Counted from the stretch's first letter, positions 18,490 to 27,520 are shown. The stretch is 42,246 nucleotides of DNA from Flavobacteriales bacterium (GCA_016124845.1 WGMW01000043.1:1-42246), one strand, 5' to 3'. Numbers and translations: made by a program. Notes: generated by a model not told the origin, from the letters alone.

Positions 18490-18497
18490 TAACTTCG
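18490..18497 (+). promoter_or_regulatory. -7-like box five bases before the amidase ATG
   Basis: TAACTTCG + GTTGC + ATG, the same box-to-start distance as bamD and the hydroxylase gene. One mismatch to TAnnTTTG; no -33 element identified. Confidence 0.4.
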
Positions 18498-18502
18498 GTT
18501 GC

Positions 18503-19942
18503 ATGAACAAACGAATGAACGCATTTACAGATGACGCCCTCGGTTCGCTTGATGCAACAGGTGTTGCTGAAGCTATCGCGAAAAAGGAAATCTCTGCACA
18601 AGAAGCCATTGAAGCAGCAATCAAACGCTCGGAGAAAGTGAATCCTGGGTTGAATGCCATCGTTCTGAAACTGTATGATGATGCCCGAAAAATCGATAGA
18701 CTGACAGCGGATGGCGCATTCTATGGCGTTCCGACCTATTTCAAAGACACCGACAACATCAAAGGATATGCGACCCAATTGGGAACCGGTGCTTTCAGCG
18801 CGAAAAAAGCAAAACGGAACAGTCGATTTGTCAATCAGTTTCTTTCCACTGGCGTAAGTTATTTGGGAAAAACCACGCTGCCTGAGTTCGGATTGCTGTG
18901 CAGCACGGAAAACGAAAAGTGGGCCATTACGCGTAATCCTTGGAATACGGACTATACTTCTGGAGGTTCTTCTTCAGGTTCTGCCGCGCTGGTTGCCAGC
19001 GGTGCGGTTCCCATTGCTTCCGGTAATGATGGTGCGGGTTCTATCCGCATTCCTGCAGCCATTTGCGGCTTGGTCGGTCTTAAACCATCGCGCCATCGCA
19101 TCCATGGAATTGATGGCACGGAGATGATGCCGATTGAGATCATTCACCAAGGCGTTCTCACGCGTTCCGTTCGCGACACAGCCACATTTTTTGGTGAGGC
19201 TGAGAAATTCTACCGCAACCCGAAACTGCTAAAACTCGGACACATCAAGCATGGAAACAAGAAGCGTTTGCGTATTGCCTTCATAGAGAATCTTACCGAA
19301 GGCACAACAGGTCGCCAAGATGAGGACACGTACAATTTGCAACAGGAAACCGCCAAATTGCTCGAATCGCTTGGCCATCAAGTTGAACAAGTTCCGCTAC
19401 CGATCGATGTTGATACGATGGTCGGCCACTTCCTGAATTACTACGGATTCCTCGCATACATGTCAAGCCACATGGGGCAAATGGTATTTCAGGCCAAGGT
19501 GGATAAAACACAGCTGGAACCGTTCACGGTGGGTCTCGGCAAACGGTTTCGAAGCAATGCACTGAAGTTGCCCGGTAGCATCCGCGCCATGCGAAAAATG
19601 GGTGTTGAGTGCAGCAAACTGTTCGAGAAATATGATGTCGTCATGTCGCCTGTTCTGGCGCATAAAACGCCCAAGATCGGGTACTTCTCTCCTGAACTTC
19701 CGTACGAAGAAATAACCAAGCGCGCCATCGACTTTGCCACTTACACAGGTCTCTACAACGTAACCGGAGAACCTGCGATTTCGCTTCCGCTTGGAATAGA
19801 TGCGGACGACATGCCGTTAGGGGTTCAGTTTGCCGCACCTTATGGTGAAGATGCGCGTTTGCTCGAACTTGCCTACGAATTGGAACAGGCCAAACCGTGG
19901 CGAACGCTTGCTACGGCAAAATCTGCACAGTTGGTAGAATGA
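18503..19942 (+). CDS. Amidase signature family hydrolase
   Basis: 479 residues. The Ser-cisSer-Lys triad is visible: Lys81 in YFKDTDNIKG, the cis-Ser in GGSSSGS (154-160) and the nucleophile Ser180 in GAGSIRIPAA. It should cleave amide bonds; substrates of this family vary widely and none can be read here. It is not GatA: no gatB or gatC is nearby, and the substrate-side sequence (GIDGTEMMPIEIIHQG) is of the general amidase kind. It is cytoplasmic, with no signal peptide. It follows the sulfatase by 29 bases but has its own promoter-like box. Confidence 0.92.
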   Translation: MNKRMNAFTDDALGSLDATGVAEAIAKKEISAQEAIEAAIKRSEKVNPGLNAIVLKLYDDARKIDRLTADGAFYGVPTYFKDTDNIKGYATQLGTGAFSAKKAKRNSRFVNQFLSTGVSYLGKTTLPEFGLLCSTENEKWAITRNPWNTDYTSGGSSSGSAALVASGAVPIASGNDGAGSIRIPAAICGLVGLKPSRHRIHGIDGTEMMPIEIIHQGVLTRSVRDTATFFGEAEKFYRNPKLLKLGHIKHGNKKRLRIAFIENLTEGTTGRQDEDTYNLQQETAKLLESLGHQVEQVPLPIDVDTMVGHFLNYYGFLAYMSSHMGQMVFQAKVDKTQLEPFTVGLGKRFRSNALKLPGSIRAMRKMGVECSKLFEKYDVVMSPVLAHKTPKIGYFSPELPYEEITKRAIDFATYTGLYNVTGEPAISLPLGIDADDMPLGVQFAAPYGEDARLLELAYELEQAKPWRTLATAKSAQLVE

Positions 19943-19964
19943 GATTAACAGCTGCTTACCTTTG
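19931..19964 (+). promoter_or_regulatory. Promoter of the hydroxylase gene, leaderless arrangement
   Basis: A TTG (19931-19933), 23 bases, and TACCTTTG (19957-19964, exact -7 consensus), then CGGCC and the ATG at 19970. It lies within the end of the amidase gene. The string CTTTGCGGCCATG is identical to that before bamD. Confidence 0.6.
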
Positions 19965-19969
19965 CGGCC

Positions 19970-20785
19970 ATGCAAAAAGCAGCTCCTTACATTGATACAG
20001 CAGTCGTTTTGGCTGCGCTTTCATCAGGCTTTCTTCATCCTGCACCATTCGTATTTTACAAAAGCGCGTTGGAGGTGTTTCTCATCATCATCGTTCCGCT
20101 TTTCACATTCAGCTTTCTCATTTACAAGTATTCCGAAAAGCACGGAAATAGGATTCAGGGAAATCGCAAGAAACTGCCACCAATTGCCAAGGAGGCTTTC
20201 GGTACTGGACGAGCAGCCTTCATTGTTTCGTTGATGGCAGCTTGGCCTTTGGGACTGAGCCGTGCAGGCTATGAAACGGGTCTTGTCTGGACGTTGGATG
20301 AAATGGGACTGAGCTGGTGGATGGTGATTCTACAGATGTATTTGGGAATTATTGCCGTTGATGCGTGGACGTATTGGAAGCACCGAATGTTGCATACGAA
20401 GTTGCTATTCCCATTTCATAAGCACCATCACTCTTTCCGCGACCCAACTCCTTTTGCAGGTTTTGCCGTTGGTCCAGTAGAAACGCTACTTACATTTTGG
20501 CCGCTGTTGCTTATCTGCTTCCCTCCTGCCAAGCACTTCGCACCGCTGTATTTTTCAGCCATCGTTGGTTTCGTTTTCCTCAATCTTTACCTGCATTGTG
20601 GCGTTACCTTCAATTGGCTTGAAAAACTTTTGCCAAGGATATTGCTGAACAGCTCTGCTTGGCATAATGTGCATCACAGCGATGTGAATGCCAATTTCGG
20701 TGAGGTATCGTTTGTTTGGGATAAGCTGTGCAAGACCAGTCGAGAGGACATGAAGATCAAGAAGCAACTGGCAAAGGCTGCTTAA
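19970..20785 (+). CDS. Fatty acid hydroxylase / sterol desaturase family protein
   Basis: 271-residue integral membrane di-iron enzyme. Its His clusters are in the expected order: HRMLH (HxxxH), HKHHH (HxxHH) and WHNVHHSD (HxxHH), between hydrophobic segments. Family members hydroxylate or desaturate lipids, sterols or carotenoids with O2. Pairing with a P450 or cyclase is not seen, so the substrate is unknown. Its last four bases overlap the end of the convergent gene at 20782-21375. Confidence 0.9.
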   Translation: MQKAAPYIDTAVVLAALSSGFLHPAPFVFYKSALEVFLIIIVPLFTFSFLIYKYSEKHGNRIQGNRKKLPPIAKEAFGTGRAAFIVSLMAAWPLGLSRAGYETGLVWTLDEMGLSWWMVILQMYLGIIAVDAWTYWKHRMLHTKLLFPFHKHHHSFRDPTPFAGFAVGPVETLLTFWPLLLICFPPAKHFAPLYFSAIVGFVFLNLYLHCGVTFNWLEKLLPRILLNSSAWHNVHHSDVNANFGEVSFVWDKLCKTSREDMKIKKQLAKAA

Positions 20786-21375
20786 TTGATTCTGGTTAGG
20801 GTTACAGTTGCAACCGCGAGATGAATCTCCAGTTCGCTTATCTGACCGTTTTTCACGTGATAGGTCGATCTGCTTCCATCCTGACAGAGCACTTTTAAGG
20901 TGCCTTTTTCTGGATTGCCAATAAGTTCAGCATAGCTGCAATCCTCTTCACAGAACACTTTCTGTCGGTCCCAAGTAGGCTCAAAATAGAGTTTGAGCAG
21001 CGAATAGTCGGCCACCTGTTTCAGAAGTTTGGAACCTTCACTCGACTCCACCAAGTAGCCACTTCCCTCCTGCTTCACGTTGGTCCATTTCTCTGTTTCG
21101 CCCTTGTTCAGATAGATGTAATCAGAAGAGAAAAGCTTCCCATTGCGGTAGCGCACTTCATACTTCGATTCCTCTTCGCGCTGCATCCACAAAAAATCGG
21201 TTTTGCCTTTGGCATGAAGGGTGAAAAGTTCCGTGCTGTCATTCTCCATGCTGCGCGTAAGCACCATGGTCCCGAATCGGATGCCGAAAACACTCATCTC
21301 GAAAACGATCTCATCTGCCAGCGATCGCAGCGAAATGCAACTCAGAAAGAACAAAAGAAAAAGCCTGCTGGTCAC
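20782..21375 (-). CDS. Exported protein, DUF6134-like
   Basis: 197 residues from a GTG start, with a signal peptide (LFLLFFLSCISLRSLA). The body is beta-rich with repeated 'Y..NGK/L' strands; it includes FEMSVFGIRFGTMVLTR near the N-terminus and a 'CEEDCSY' Cys pair mid-protein. This resembles the DUF6134 type of periplasmic beta-structure protein, a low-certainty assignment. A -7 box with exact consensus (TAATTTTG, plus-strand 21380-21387) lies four bases before the GTG, which supports this start. It converges on the hydroxylase gene with a four-base overlap. Confidence 0.7.
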   Translation of the reverse strand: MTSRLFLLFFLSCISLRSLADEIVFEMSVFGIRFGTMVLTRSMENDSTELFTLHAKGKTDFLWMQREEESKYEVRYRNGKLFSSDYIYLNKGETEKWTNVKQEGSGYLVESSEGSKLLKQVADYSLLKLYFEPTWDRQKVFCEEDCSYAELIGNPEKGTLKVLCQDGSRSTYHVKNGQISELEIHLAVATVTLTRIN

Positions 21376-21379
21376 TTTA

Positions 21380-21387
21380 CAAAATTA
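21380..21387 (-). promoter_or_regulatory. -7 box four bases before the GTG of the DUF6134-like gene
   Basis: Read leftward: TAATTTTG, then TAAA, then GTG. Exact TAnnTTTG match; no -33 TTG at the usual distance. Confidence 0.45.
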
Positions 21388-21422
21388 CCAACAGGCTCGA
21401 ATATTACGGTACGGAAGGATAA

Positions 21423-21800
21423 TCAATCCTTATCGTCATCATCTTCTTCATCTGACGAATCATCAGAAGACTCATCCTCCTCTTCCACTGTTTCCTCGAC
21501 CTCTTCAACGTCATCGTACTTGTCTTCGTACTCTTCACGGGCCTCATCGGTCAAATTGCCGTCCTCATCATAATCGTCATCGTCTTCAATGATGCTTTGC
21601 GCTTCTGCCACGGTCATGCGCACCAAATAGTAGCGGTCGTCTGTTTCGAATGGAAGCGCGGAAACTTTTTTCCCTTCTGCATTGGTAAAAGACACCAGAT
21701 TGTCCTCAAAACCGAACGGATAATGGAGTTTGATCATCTCCTTCACCCCATCATCTAACTTGTCGTAATCCTTTACTATTCGTGGTTTTCCGTTACTCAT
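21423..21800 (-). CDS. Conserved Bacteroidota protein with a very acidic tail
   Basis: 125 residues. The N-terminal 75 residues form a compact conserved region (DYDKLDDGVKEMIKLHYPFG, then an 'FTNAEGKKVSALPFETDDRY' segment). The last 50 residues are almost entirely Asp, Glu and Ser. Homologues in flavobacteria are often labelled 'DNA primase', but I see no primase motif and would not use that name. The acidic tail suggests a nucleic-acid-mimic or RNA-polymerase-like interaction, which is speculation. It is cytoplasmic, a separate unit from the NMO gene (102-base gap). Confidence 0.75.
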   Translation of the reverse strand: MSNGKPRIVKDYDKLDDGVKEMIKLHYPFGFEDNLVSFTNAEGKKVSALPFETDDRYYLVRMTVAEAQSIIEDDDDYDEDGNLTDEAREEYEDKYDDVEEVEETVEEEDESSDDSSDEEDDDDKD

Positions 21801-21902
21801 CCGTGATTTGTTTCTGCGTTGTACCGCAACTTTTGCTTTAAAGTTTCGGGTTCAAAACAATAAAAAAATCAAACAACTGCACTTGTTCAAACAAATATTT
21901 GC

Positions 21903-22886
21903 TCAGACTTTCTGTGCGTACTTCTCAAGTAACTGTTGTTGCCTTTCCAATGCTTCAATGAATTCGGCCTTTAGACGCTGAACCAATTCAGCAACTGGGA
22001 CGGTATCGTGAATAGTGGCCACGCCCTGACCGGCCGACCAAATGGTCTTCCATGCTTTGGCCTCCGCCTTGGCCGCTTCGAGGTTACTGAAATCCATTTT
22101 GGCCTTCTGGCTCCACATGTCTTCCGTAATGCCGATAGCCTCCAAACTCTTACGCATGAAATTGGCCGGAACGCCAGAAACGGCTGCCGTGTGCACCACA
22201 TCCGTTGCTCCGCTATCGATGATCATTTGGCGGTATTCATCTGATGCGCGACTTTCCGTTGCGTTGATGAAACGGGTTCCCATCCAAGCGAAATCGGCTC
22301 CCATCTGCATGGCAGATGCAATATCATTTCCATTGCTGATGCAGCCCGAAAGCAGAATCGTCTTCTTAAAGAAACTGCGGATCTCCTGAATGAATGGCAT
22401 CGGATTCAAGGTTCCCGCGTGGCCACCTGCTCCCGCAGCAACCAGAATCAGACCATCTACTCCAGCCTCCGCGGCCTTCTCGGCATGGCGTTTTTTGATG
22501 ACATCATGATAAACCAAGCCTCCATACGAATGAACTGCATTCACCAGATCCGAAACCGCTCCGAGCGAAGTGATGATCAACGGAACCTTATGCTTCATGC
22601 ATATCTCAAGATCTGCCTGCACGCGCGGGTTGGAGAAATGAACGATTAGGTTCACTCCGAAAGGAGCCGCCTTTTTCCCGGTTTCCTTCTCCCACTTAGC
22701 AAGCTCCTCCTTGATCTGAACGACCCACTCTTCAAAACCTTCTGTACTTCGTTGATTCAGGGCTGGAAACGTTCCGACAATGCCATTCTTGCAGCATTCG
22801 ATCACCAGTTCTGGCCCTGAGATAAGGAACATGGGAGCAGCGATGACCGGAAGCGTCAGGTCATCATAAAAAGGAGGTTTGTTCAT
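21903..22886 (-). CDS. Nitronate monooxygenase-like FMN enzyme
   Basis: 327-residue TIM-barrel flavoprotein of the 2-nitropropane dioxygenase/NMO family. Visible are the start 'LPVIAAPMFLISGPELV', the phosphate-binding loop AAGAGGHAGTLNP (about residues 148-160), and GADFAWMGTRFINATES (about 208-224). It may oxidise alkyl nitronates or act in another flavin reaction; the EnoylACP-reductase-like FabK group is related, but FabI is already present here. It lies 25 bases after the YceI gene, probably in the same transcript. Confidence 0.88.
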   Translation of the reverse strand: MNKPPFYDDLTLPVIAAPMFLISGPELVIECCKNGIVGTFPALNQRSTEGFEEWVVQIKEELAKWEKETGKKAAPFGVNLIVHFSNPRVQADLEICMKHKVPLIITSLGAVSDLVNAVHSYGGLVYHDVIKKRHAEKAAEAGVDGLILVAAGAGGHAGTLNPMPFIQEIRSFFKKTILLSGCISNGNDIASAMQMGADFAWMGTRFINATESRASDEYRQMIIDSGATDVVHTAAVSGVPANFMRKSLEAIGITEDMWSQKAKMDFSNLEAAKAEAKAWKTIWSAGQGVATIHDTVPVAELVQRLKAEFIEALERQQQLLEKYAQKV

Positions 22887-22911
22887 CTTCTTTTGTTTGG
22901 GTTGAGGTTGA

Positions 22912-23544
22912 TTATTCGCAGACTTCGTTGAGTACGGCTGAGATCTCCAGCTTTACATCTGGCCAAAGTTTGCTCACGCCATCAGCACCTTTGTGCAGAT
23001 CGAAGCATACTTTATTCAGAGAATCTGCATTTGCAACTGCTTGATAATCGGCCAATTCGATTTTTCCTTCCAAGCTCAGCAAGCTATCTGTTCTGCTTAC
23101 GCTGAAAGGAACCGTGTCGGTCACTCCGTTCATGGTCAGCAACACTTTCAGTTCAGAATCGGTTGCCTCCAACACTTTCCCGCTCAACTCAGCAGTCTCC
23201 ACCATGGTTGAGAAGAAGTGTTTGAAGATCTTTTCATCTCTTCCTGTATTGGCCGAGTTGACACTGGAAGTTGGAATATTGAACGAAGCGCTACCGAAAA
23301 CGCCTGCAAGATCGGATGCCTGATTGACACCTGAAACCAGAACTGTGTCGAACGTACCCGAAACGCCCACGCGCTCCGATGTTTTATAAGCAGTCCATTT
23401 TACGTTGATTGAATTCTCCGCGTAGCTCAACTGACAATCAGCAGCGGCCTTTTCCTGAGCTTCTTCGTGGTTTCCTCCTGATTTGGTGTCGCAAGCGGTC
23501 ATAAAAGCAATGGCCGCGCCAAGAATAATTGCATATCGTTTCAT
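22912..23544 (-). CDS. YceI-like lipoprotein
   Basis: 210 residues. The signal peptide with lipobox (FMTAC) begins at the ATG at 23544, which I prefer over the longer open frame. The body follows the YceI lipocalin-like barrel pattern: 'INVKWTAYKTSERVGVSGTF', then ASFNIPTSSVNSANTGRDEK and a repeat of amphipathic strands. YceI proteins bind isoprenoid-like or amphipathic lipids in the periplasm. A downstream NMO-like gene may share the transcript. Confidence 0.9.
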   Translation of the reverse strand: MKRYAIILGAAIAFMTACDTKSGGNHEEAQEKAAADCQLSYAENSINVKWTAYKTSERVGVSGTFDTVLVSGVNQASDLAGVFGSASFNIPTSSVNSANTGRDEKIFKHFFSTMVETAELSGKVLEATDSELKVLLTMNGVTDTVPFSVSRTDSLLSLEGKIELADYQAVANADSLNKVCFDLHKGADGVSKLWPDVKLEISAVLNEVCE

Positions 23545-23614
23545 GAGATGATGTTTTTTGGGTTTGTGAATTACTGGCGAAATTGGTGATTTTAAAGACC
23601 AACCCCAAGTCGGA

Positions 23615-25150
23615 TCACGCCATTTGATACTCTTGGACCAAACGAACATGCAATTTGCGCATGTATTCGTCCTGAAGCCACTTGATGTAGCTGGGCGTGG
23701 TCTTGGATAGACATTGGCCGTATTTTCGAACGCGGTACTCGATCTCGTCTCCCAACAGCTTCGCCAGATCCTTGGCATCCCAAAGGTCTTCGGCATTTTC
23801 TGCGCAGATGCGAACATGTTGATCGATCGACTCATCGATGACCACTTTTGGCTTATCACCTCGTTTTACCGCACGACCGTACGCTTCGCTGATGTTAAAA
23901 TCGATGTTTTCAGATCGGCTGAACTTCTCACGTAATTCTGGCGGCATTTTGTATCGGAAATCGCGCTGAATCTCCTCATCCGACCGAATGCTGTTCAAAT
24001 GCATATCGGGATGGCGAAAAATGTGTTCCCAGTTCACATAGGCATCCCAAAGACCGAAACGTGCCACATTATTACCAAGATCGATCACCGTGAACTCCCG
24101 TTTGTTTCCCAGTATTCTGGAACCGCGACCGATCATCTGAAAATACAGCGTCATGGAACGTGTGGCCCTATTCAAGATGATGGTATCAACTGTCGGTTCA
24201 TCAAACCCTGTTGTGAGAATCCCAACAGAAGTCAAAATCGCATCTGGCGTATGCTTGAACCAATGCAGTACTTCCCTCCTTTCGGCAGGCGTGTTCTTGT
24301 TGTCGAGATGGCGAATGTCGTAACCTGCTTTCTTAAAGGTGTCGTGCACATACAACGATGTGTTGATGCCATTGTTGAAGATCAGCGTCTTCTTGCCAAG
24401 CGAATGGTCCTGATATGAACGCAGCAAGCGGCTCTGCATCGAGTAATCCGTGTAGAGTTCATCAGATGAACGTACGGTGTAATCTCCGTTGATCCCGACA
24501 TTCAGCGACAGCAGATTCAGATCGTAAGTAACTGTATTGGCCTTGGCCAGATAGTTCGTTTCCACCAGCGAACTGATGGATTCGCCAATGATCAACTCCT
24601 CATAGTTCTCATTCATCGGCAAGTTGATGTTCGAACTCAGCGGTGTGGCTGTCACGCCCAGAACCGTGCTCTTTTCAAAGAACTTGAACAGCTTCCCAAA
24701 CGAGTTGTAATGCGCCTCATCAATAATTACCAGCCCGATATCTTTCAGTTCAAATGCATCGTCATTGAGGCGATTGTTGAGCGTTTCCACCATCGCCACA
24801 AAACATTGATAGTCATCCTGATCGGGAAGTTCCTTCACATCGCTGGTAATGACCTTGTTCCTTACCGTGAACGTATCGAGCATACGCGAGGTCTGCCCGC
24901 AGAGCTCAATCCTATGCGTTAGAATGATGACCTTCTGCTTCTTCTCCAGAATAAATCGTCTGGCGATCTCGGAGAAGATGACCGTTTTGCCACCACCAGT
25001 GGGTAATTGAAAAAGCAGATTGATGGGATTTTCCGCTTCCAGCAGGCGGTCCATAATGCGGAACAGCGCCTTTTTCTGGTATTCGTAAAGCTCCTTCCCC
25101 ACTCCGTTTTCGGAGTCTTCTTCCAGTTCTATGTGGTCATTCGCGGCCAA
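23615..25150 (-). CDS. SF2 DEAD/DEAH-box helicase, RadD-like
   Basis: 511 residues. Q-like 'YEYQKKAL', Walker A PTGGGKT (50-56), DEAH (144-147), TAT (167-169) and QMIGRGSR (338-345) are all present, giving two RecA-like domains. The C-terminal ~130 residues hold no motif I know. The motif pattern, with LDxxxNVxRxGxWD-like text after motif VI (DLGNNVARFGLWD), resembles RadD/YejH repair helicases, so a role in DNA repair is possible. The start is a TTG, supported by the box TAGTATTG (plus-strand 25156-25163) five bases before it and by the lack of an in-frame ATG before the Q motif. No partner nuclease or methylase is adjacent. Confidence 0.85.
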   Translation of the reverse strand: MAANDHIELEEDSENGVGKELYEYQKKALFRIMDRLLEAENPINLLFQLPTGGGKTVIFSEIARRFILEKKQKVIILTHRIELCGQTSRMLDTFTVRNKVITSDVKELPDQDDYQCFVAMVETLNNRLNDDAFELKDIGLVIIDEAHYNSFGKLFKFFEKSTVLGVTATPLSSNINLPMNENYEELIIGESISSLVETNYLAKANTVTYDLNLLSLNVGINGDYTVRSSDELYTDYSMQSRLLRSYQDHSLGKKTLIFNNGINTSLYVHDTFKKAGYDIRHLDNKNTPAERREVLHWFKHTPDAILTSVGILTTGFDEPTVDTIILNRATRSMTLYFQMIGRGSRILGNKREFTVIDLGNNVARFGLWDAYVNWEHIFRHPDMHLNSIRSDEEIQRDFRYKMPPELREKFSRSENIDFNISEAYGRAVKRGDKPKVVIDESIDQHVRICAENAEDLWDAKDLAKLLGDEIEYRVRKYGQCLSKTTPSYIKWLQDEYMRKLHVRLVQEYQMA

Positions 25151-25155
25151 TCCCG

Positions 25156-25163
25156 CAATACTA
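25156..25163 (-). promoter_or_regulatory. -7-like box five bases before the helicase TTG
   Basis: Read leftward: TAGTATTG, CGGGA, TTG. One mismatch to TAnnTTTG. Confidence 0.35.
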
Positions 25164-25215
25164 CATACTTTCTTGCGATTTGCTGGTGGCCGAAGCAGGA
25201 AACTTTAGATGAATA

Positions 25216-26604
25216 TCACCTCTTTTCCAACACCATCTTCATGTGCGGTGCTGGACGCATGGTGATGAGCGGATCTTTCTTGAATGTGAATCCTTTCTTC
25301 TTTTTCAGTTGAAATGCTCGGAAGATCATCTGTACGATCACCTGCATCTCCATTAGCGCGAAGTTGTTGCCGATACAGAGTCTTGGTCCGCCACCGAACG
25401 GGAAATACACGAATTTATGTCTTCCTTTTGCGTTCTCCTTACTGAACCGTTCAGGTTTGAACTGCTCAGGGTTTTCCCAATATTTCGGGTCGCGGTGCAT
25501 GTAATAGACGGGAATCAGGCAGTTCGTATCCTTCGGAATATCGTACTCTCCGAGTTTGTCTGGTGCAAGGGAATGTCTTCCGATGATCCAAGCAGGCGGA
25601 TAAAGCCGTAAGGTCTCATCGATCACCATGCGGGTGTATTCCAACGAACGGAGGTCGTCAAGCTCTGGTGTGCGACCGTTGAGCACGGTCTTCTCTTCTT
25701 CCAATAACTTCTCCAAAACCTTTGGATTCTCATCCATGCAATGCGCCAGCCAGGTCAATGCCACGGCCGTGGTCTCATGGCCTGCCAGGAAGATGGTAAT
25801 TACTTCATCCTGAAGTTGTTGATTGCTCATCTTCTCGCCCGTGTCGGCATCTTCAATCTCCATCAGCATTGCCAGCAGGTCGTCATATTTCTCATTGCTC
25901 GACCTACGTTTCTCAATGATGTCGGCAACCACCTTTTTGATGGCCTCATAGCTGTTTTTTTCACGGATGATGTGAGGCAAGGGCATCCAAAGCGGTACTG
26001 GAAACGGTTTTTTGATGCGATCGATAAGCTTCTCATTCGCATAATCGAATTCACGGTTCACCACATCCATGGCATCCACCACATCCGTACTGAACATGGC
26101 TTTCGACACAATATTCAGCGTGGTTTCCATGAAAGCCTTGGAAACATCCACTTCCGTTCCGTCAGGTAGCTCATTCCATTTGTCGATCATCTCCTGTGCC
26201 ACCTCTGCGTAGGTTGATACGAATGACGAAAGCCTATCGCGATGAAAACCAGGCTGCATCAATCTGCGTTGCTTGCGCCAAAAATCACCTTCGCTTGTCA
26301 GCAGTCCTTCGCCCAGCAGCACTTTTAGAATGCGGTATCCGTAACTCTTCACGTAGTTGCGGTTATTGTCCTGCATGATGTGCTTCACCATGTCGGAATC
26401 GGTGACCACAACAACTCTATCGAAGTTGGTTATGAAACGGAAAAAGATGGATTTGAGCTGAAATATCTCACCATAGATCGGAATGTTCTTTTCAATGAAC
26501 CCGAGCGTATCCGTGGCAAAATCCCTTGCGGAGCCAATGAAGGTTTCTCCTTCAGCGGTAGGTGGAAAATTCAACCCCACCTCTTCCATTACTTCTTCTG
26601 ACAT
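25216..26604 (-). CDS. Cytochrome P450
   Basis: 462-residue soluble P450. The I-helix AGHETT (274-279), K-helix ExxR (Glu330-Arg333) and heme-binding FGGGPRLCIG (Cys410) are intact. No signal anchor is seen, so it needs a separate ferredoxin/reductase, none of which is in the window. It follows the DUF72 gene by one base and so is co-transcribed with it. The sequence pattern is of the bacterial CYP4/CYP102-like group; the substrate is not known, fatty-acid oxidation being a guess. Confidence 0.95.
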   Translation of the reverse strand: MSEEVMEEVGLNFPPTAEGETFIGSARDFATDTLGFIEKNIPIYGEIFQLKSIFFRFITNFDRVVVVTDSDMVKHIMQDNNRNYVKSYGYRILKVLLGEGLLTSEGDFWRKQRRLMQPGFHRDRLSSFVSTYAEVAQEMIDKWNELPDGTEVDVSKAFMETTLNIVSKAMFSTDVVDAMDVVNREFDYANEKLIDRIKKPFPVPLWMPLPHIIREKNSYEAIKKVVADIIEKRRSSNEKYDDLLAMLMEIEDADTGEKMSNQQLQDEVITIFLAGHETTAVALTWLAHCMDENPKVLEKLLEEEKTVLNGRTPELDDLRSLEYTRMVIDETLRLYPPAWIIGRHSLAPDKLGEYDIPKDTNCLIPVYYMHRDPKYWENPEQFKPERFSKENAKGRHKFVYFPFGGGPRLCIGNNFALMEMQVIVQMIFRAFQLKKKKGFTFKKDPLITMRPAPHMKMVLEKR

Positions 26605-26605
26605 C

Positions 26606-27517
26606 TTAAAGCGTTTGTGGTACGTGCAAATCCGTTCCTAAAGTAGCGTTTAGTTTCTGCACAAAATATGATGCCAGCAATGGAGATTCCAACTCCACAT
26701 TCTGGTGGATGAAGAAGTCGATCTCTTCAATTCCCTGTTCTTTCCAAGTGGCCAATCGATTGATCCAATCGTCCAAACGTGTATAATCGGAAGGATGATT
26801 GGCACCTGTGTAGCGCACAAAACAACTGGGCGTGGTGAGCCGCATGTGAACCAGATCGCGTCTTCCAGCTGTGTCTGTGATCACATTAGAGATGCTGTTC
26901 GTTTCCAGCAGTTGATACAGTTCTTCGGCCACTTTCGGATCGCCATACCAATCGGGATGGCGGAATTCCATGGCCAACGGAACCGACTTCGGCCAATAAT
27001 CCAGAAACTTCACCACACGGTCAAAATCCTTTGGCGTGAAATCCTCTTTGAGCTGAAGGAACGCACGCCCGAACTTCTCTTCCAATCCGCCAAAGGCGAA
27101 AACCACCTCCTCCACTACCCTTTCCACGTCTTTCAATCGGCCCCAATGGCTGATATTCTGAACAACCTTTGGGAAGAACCTGAAATTGGCTGGCGTTTTC
27201 TCACGCCACTTTTCAAACTGCGCCTTCGGGAAAATACGGTAGAACGTGGCATTCAACTCAATGCAATTGAATTGCGATGAATAGTACGTGAGTTCATCTT
27301 TGGTTCCGCGCGGATAGAAATTCTTCAGATCGGTTTTGTTCCACTTGGCACAGCCGACAAACACTTTCGGACTGCCCTTTCCATTTGCCAGCACTCTTTT
27401 GGTGTCTGGATGATCTTCAGGCATCGTAAAGTCAACGATACTCGGGTCTTCTACTTTTCCAAACTTCATGCTGGCAAAGTAATGATTCGTGTAAACCGAC
27501 CCGTAAATGGCCGCCAT
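26606..27517 (-). CDS. DUF72 family protein
   Basis: 303 residues. The DUF72 TIM-barrel features are seen: VGCAKWNKTDLKNFYPRGT (a variant of 'GTSGWxYxxWxGxFYP'), YSSQFNCIELNATFYR, and 'FRFFPKVVQNISH', with later MRLTTPSCFVRYTGAN. The function of DUF72 proteins is unknown. The ATG at 27517 is supported by a strong Shine-Dalgarno (AGGAGGAG, plus-strand 27521-27528), unusual for this phylum. It forms an operon with the P450 gene, one base downstream. Confidence 0.88.
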   Translation of the reverse strand: MAAIYGSVYTNHYFASMKFGKVEDPSIVDFTMPEDHPDTKRVLANGKGSPKVFVGCAKWNKTDLKNFYPRGTKDELTYYSSQFNCIELNATFYRIFPKAQFEKWREKTPANFRFFPKVVQNISHWGRLKDVERVVEEVVFAFGGLEEKFGRAFLQLKEDFTPKDFDRVVKFLDYWPKSVPLAMEFRHPDWYGDPKVAEELYQLLETNSISNVITDTAGRRDLVHMRLTTPSCFVRYTGANHPSDYTRLDDWINRLATWKEQGIEEIDFFIHQNVELESPLLASYFVQKLNATLGTDLHVPQTL

Positions 27518-27520
27518 TTT

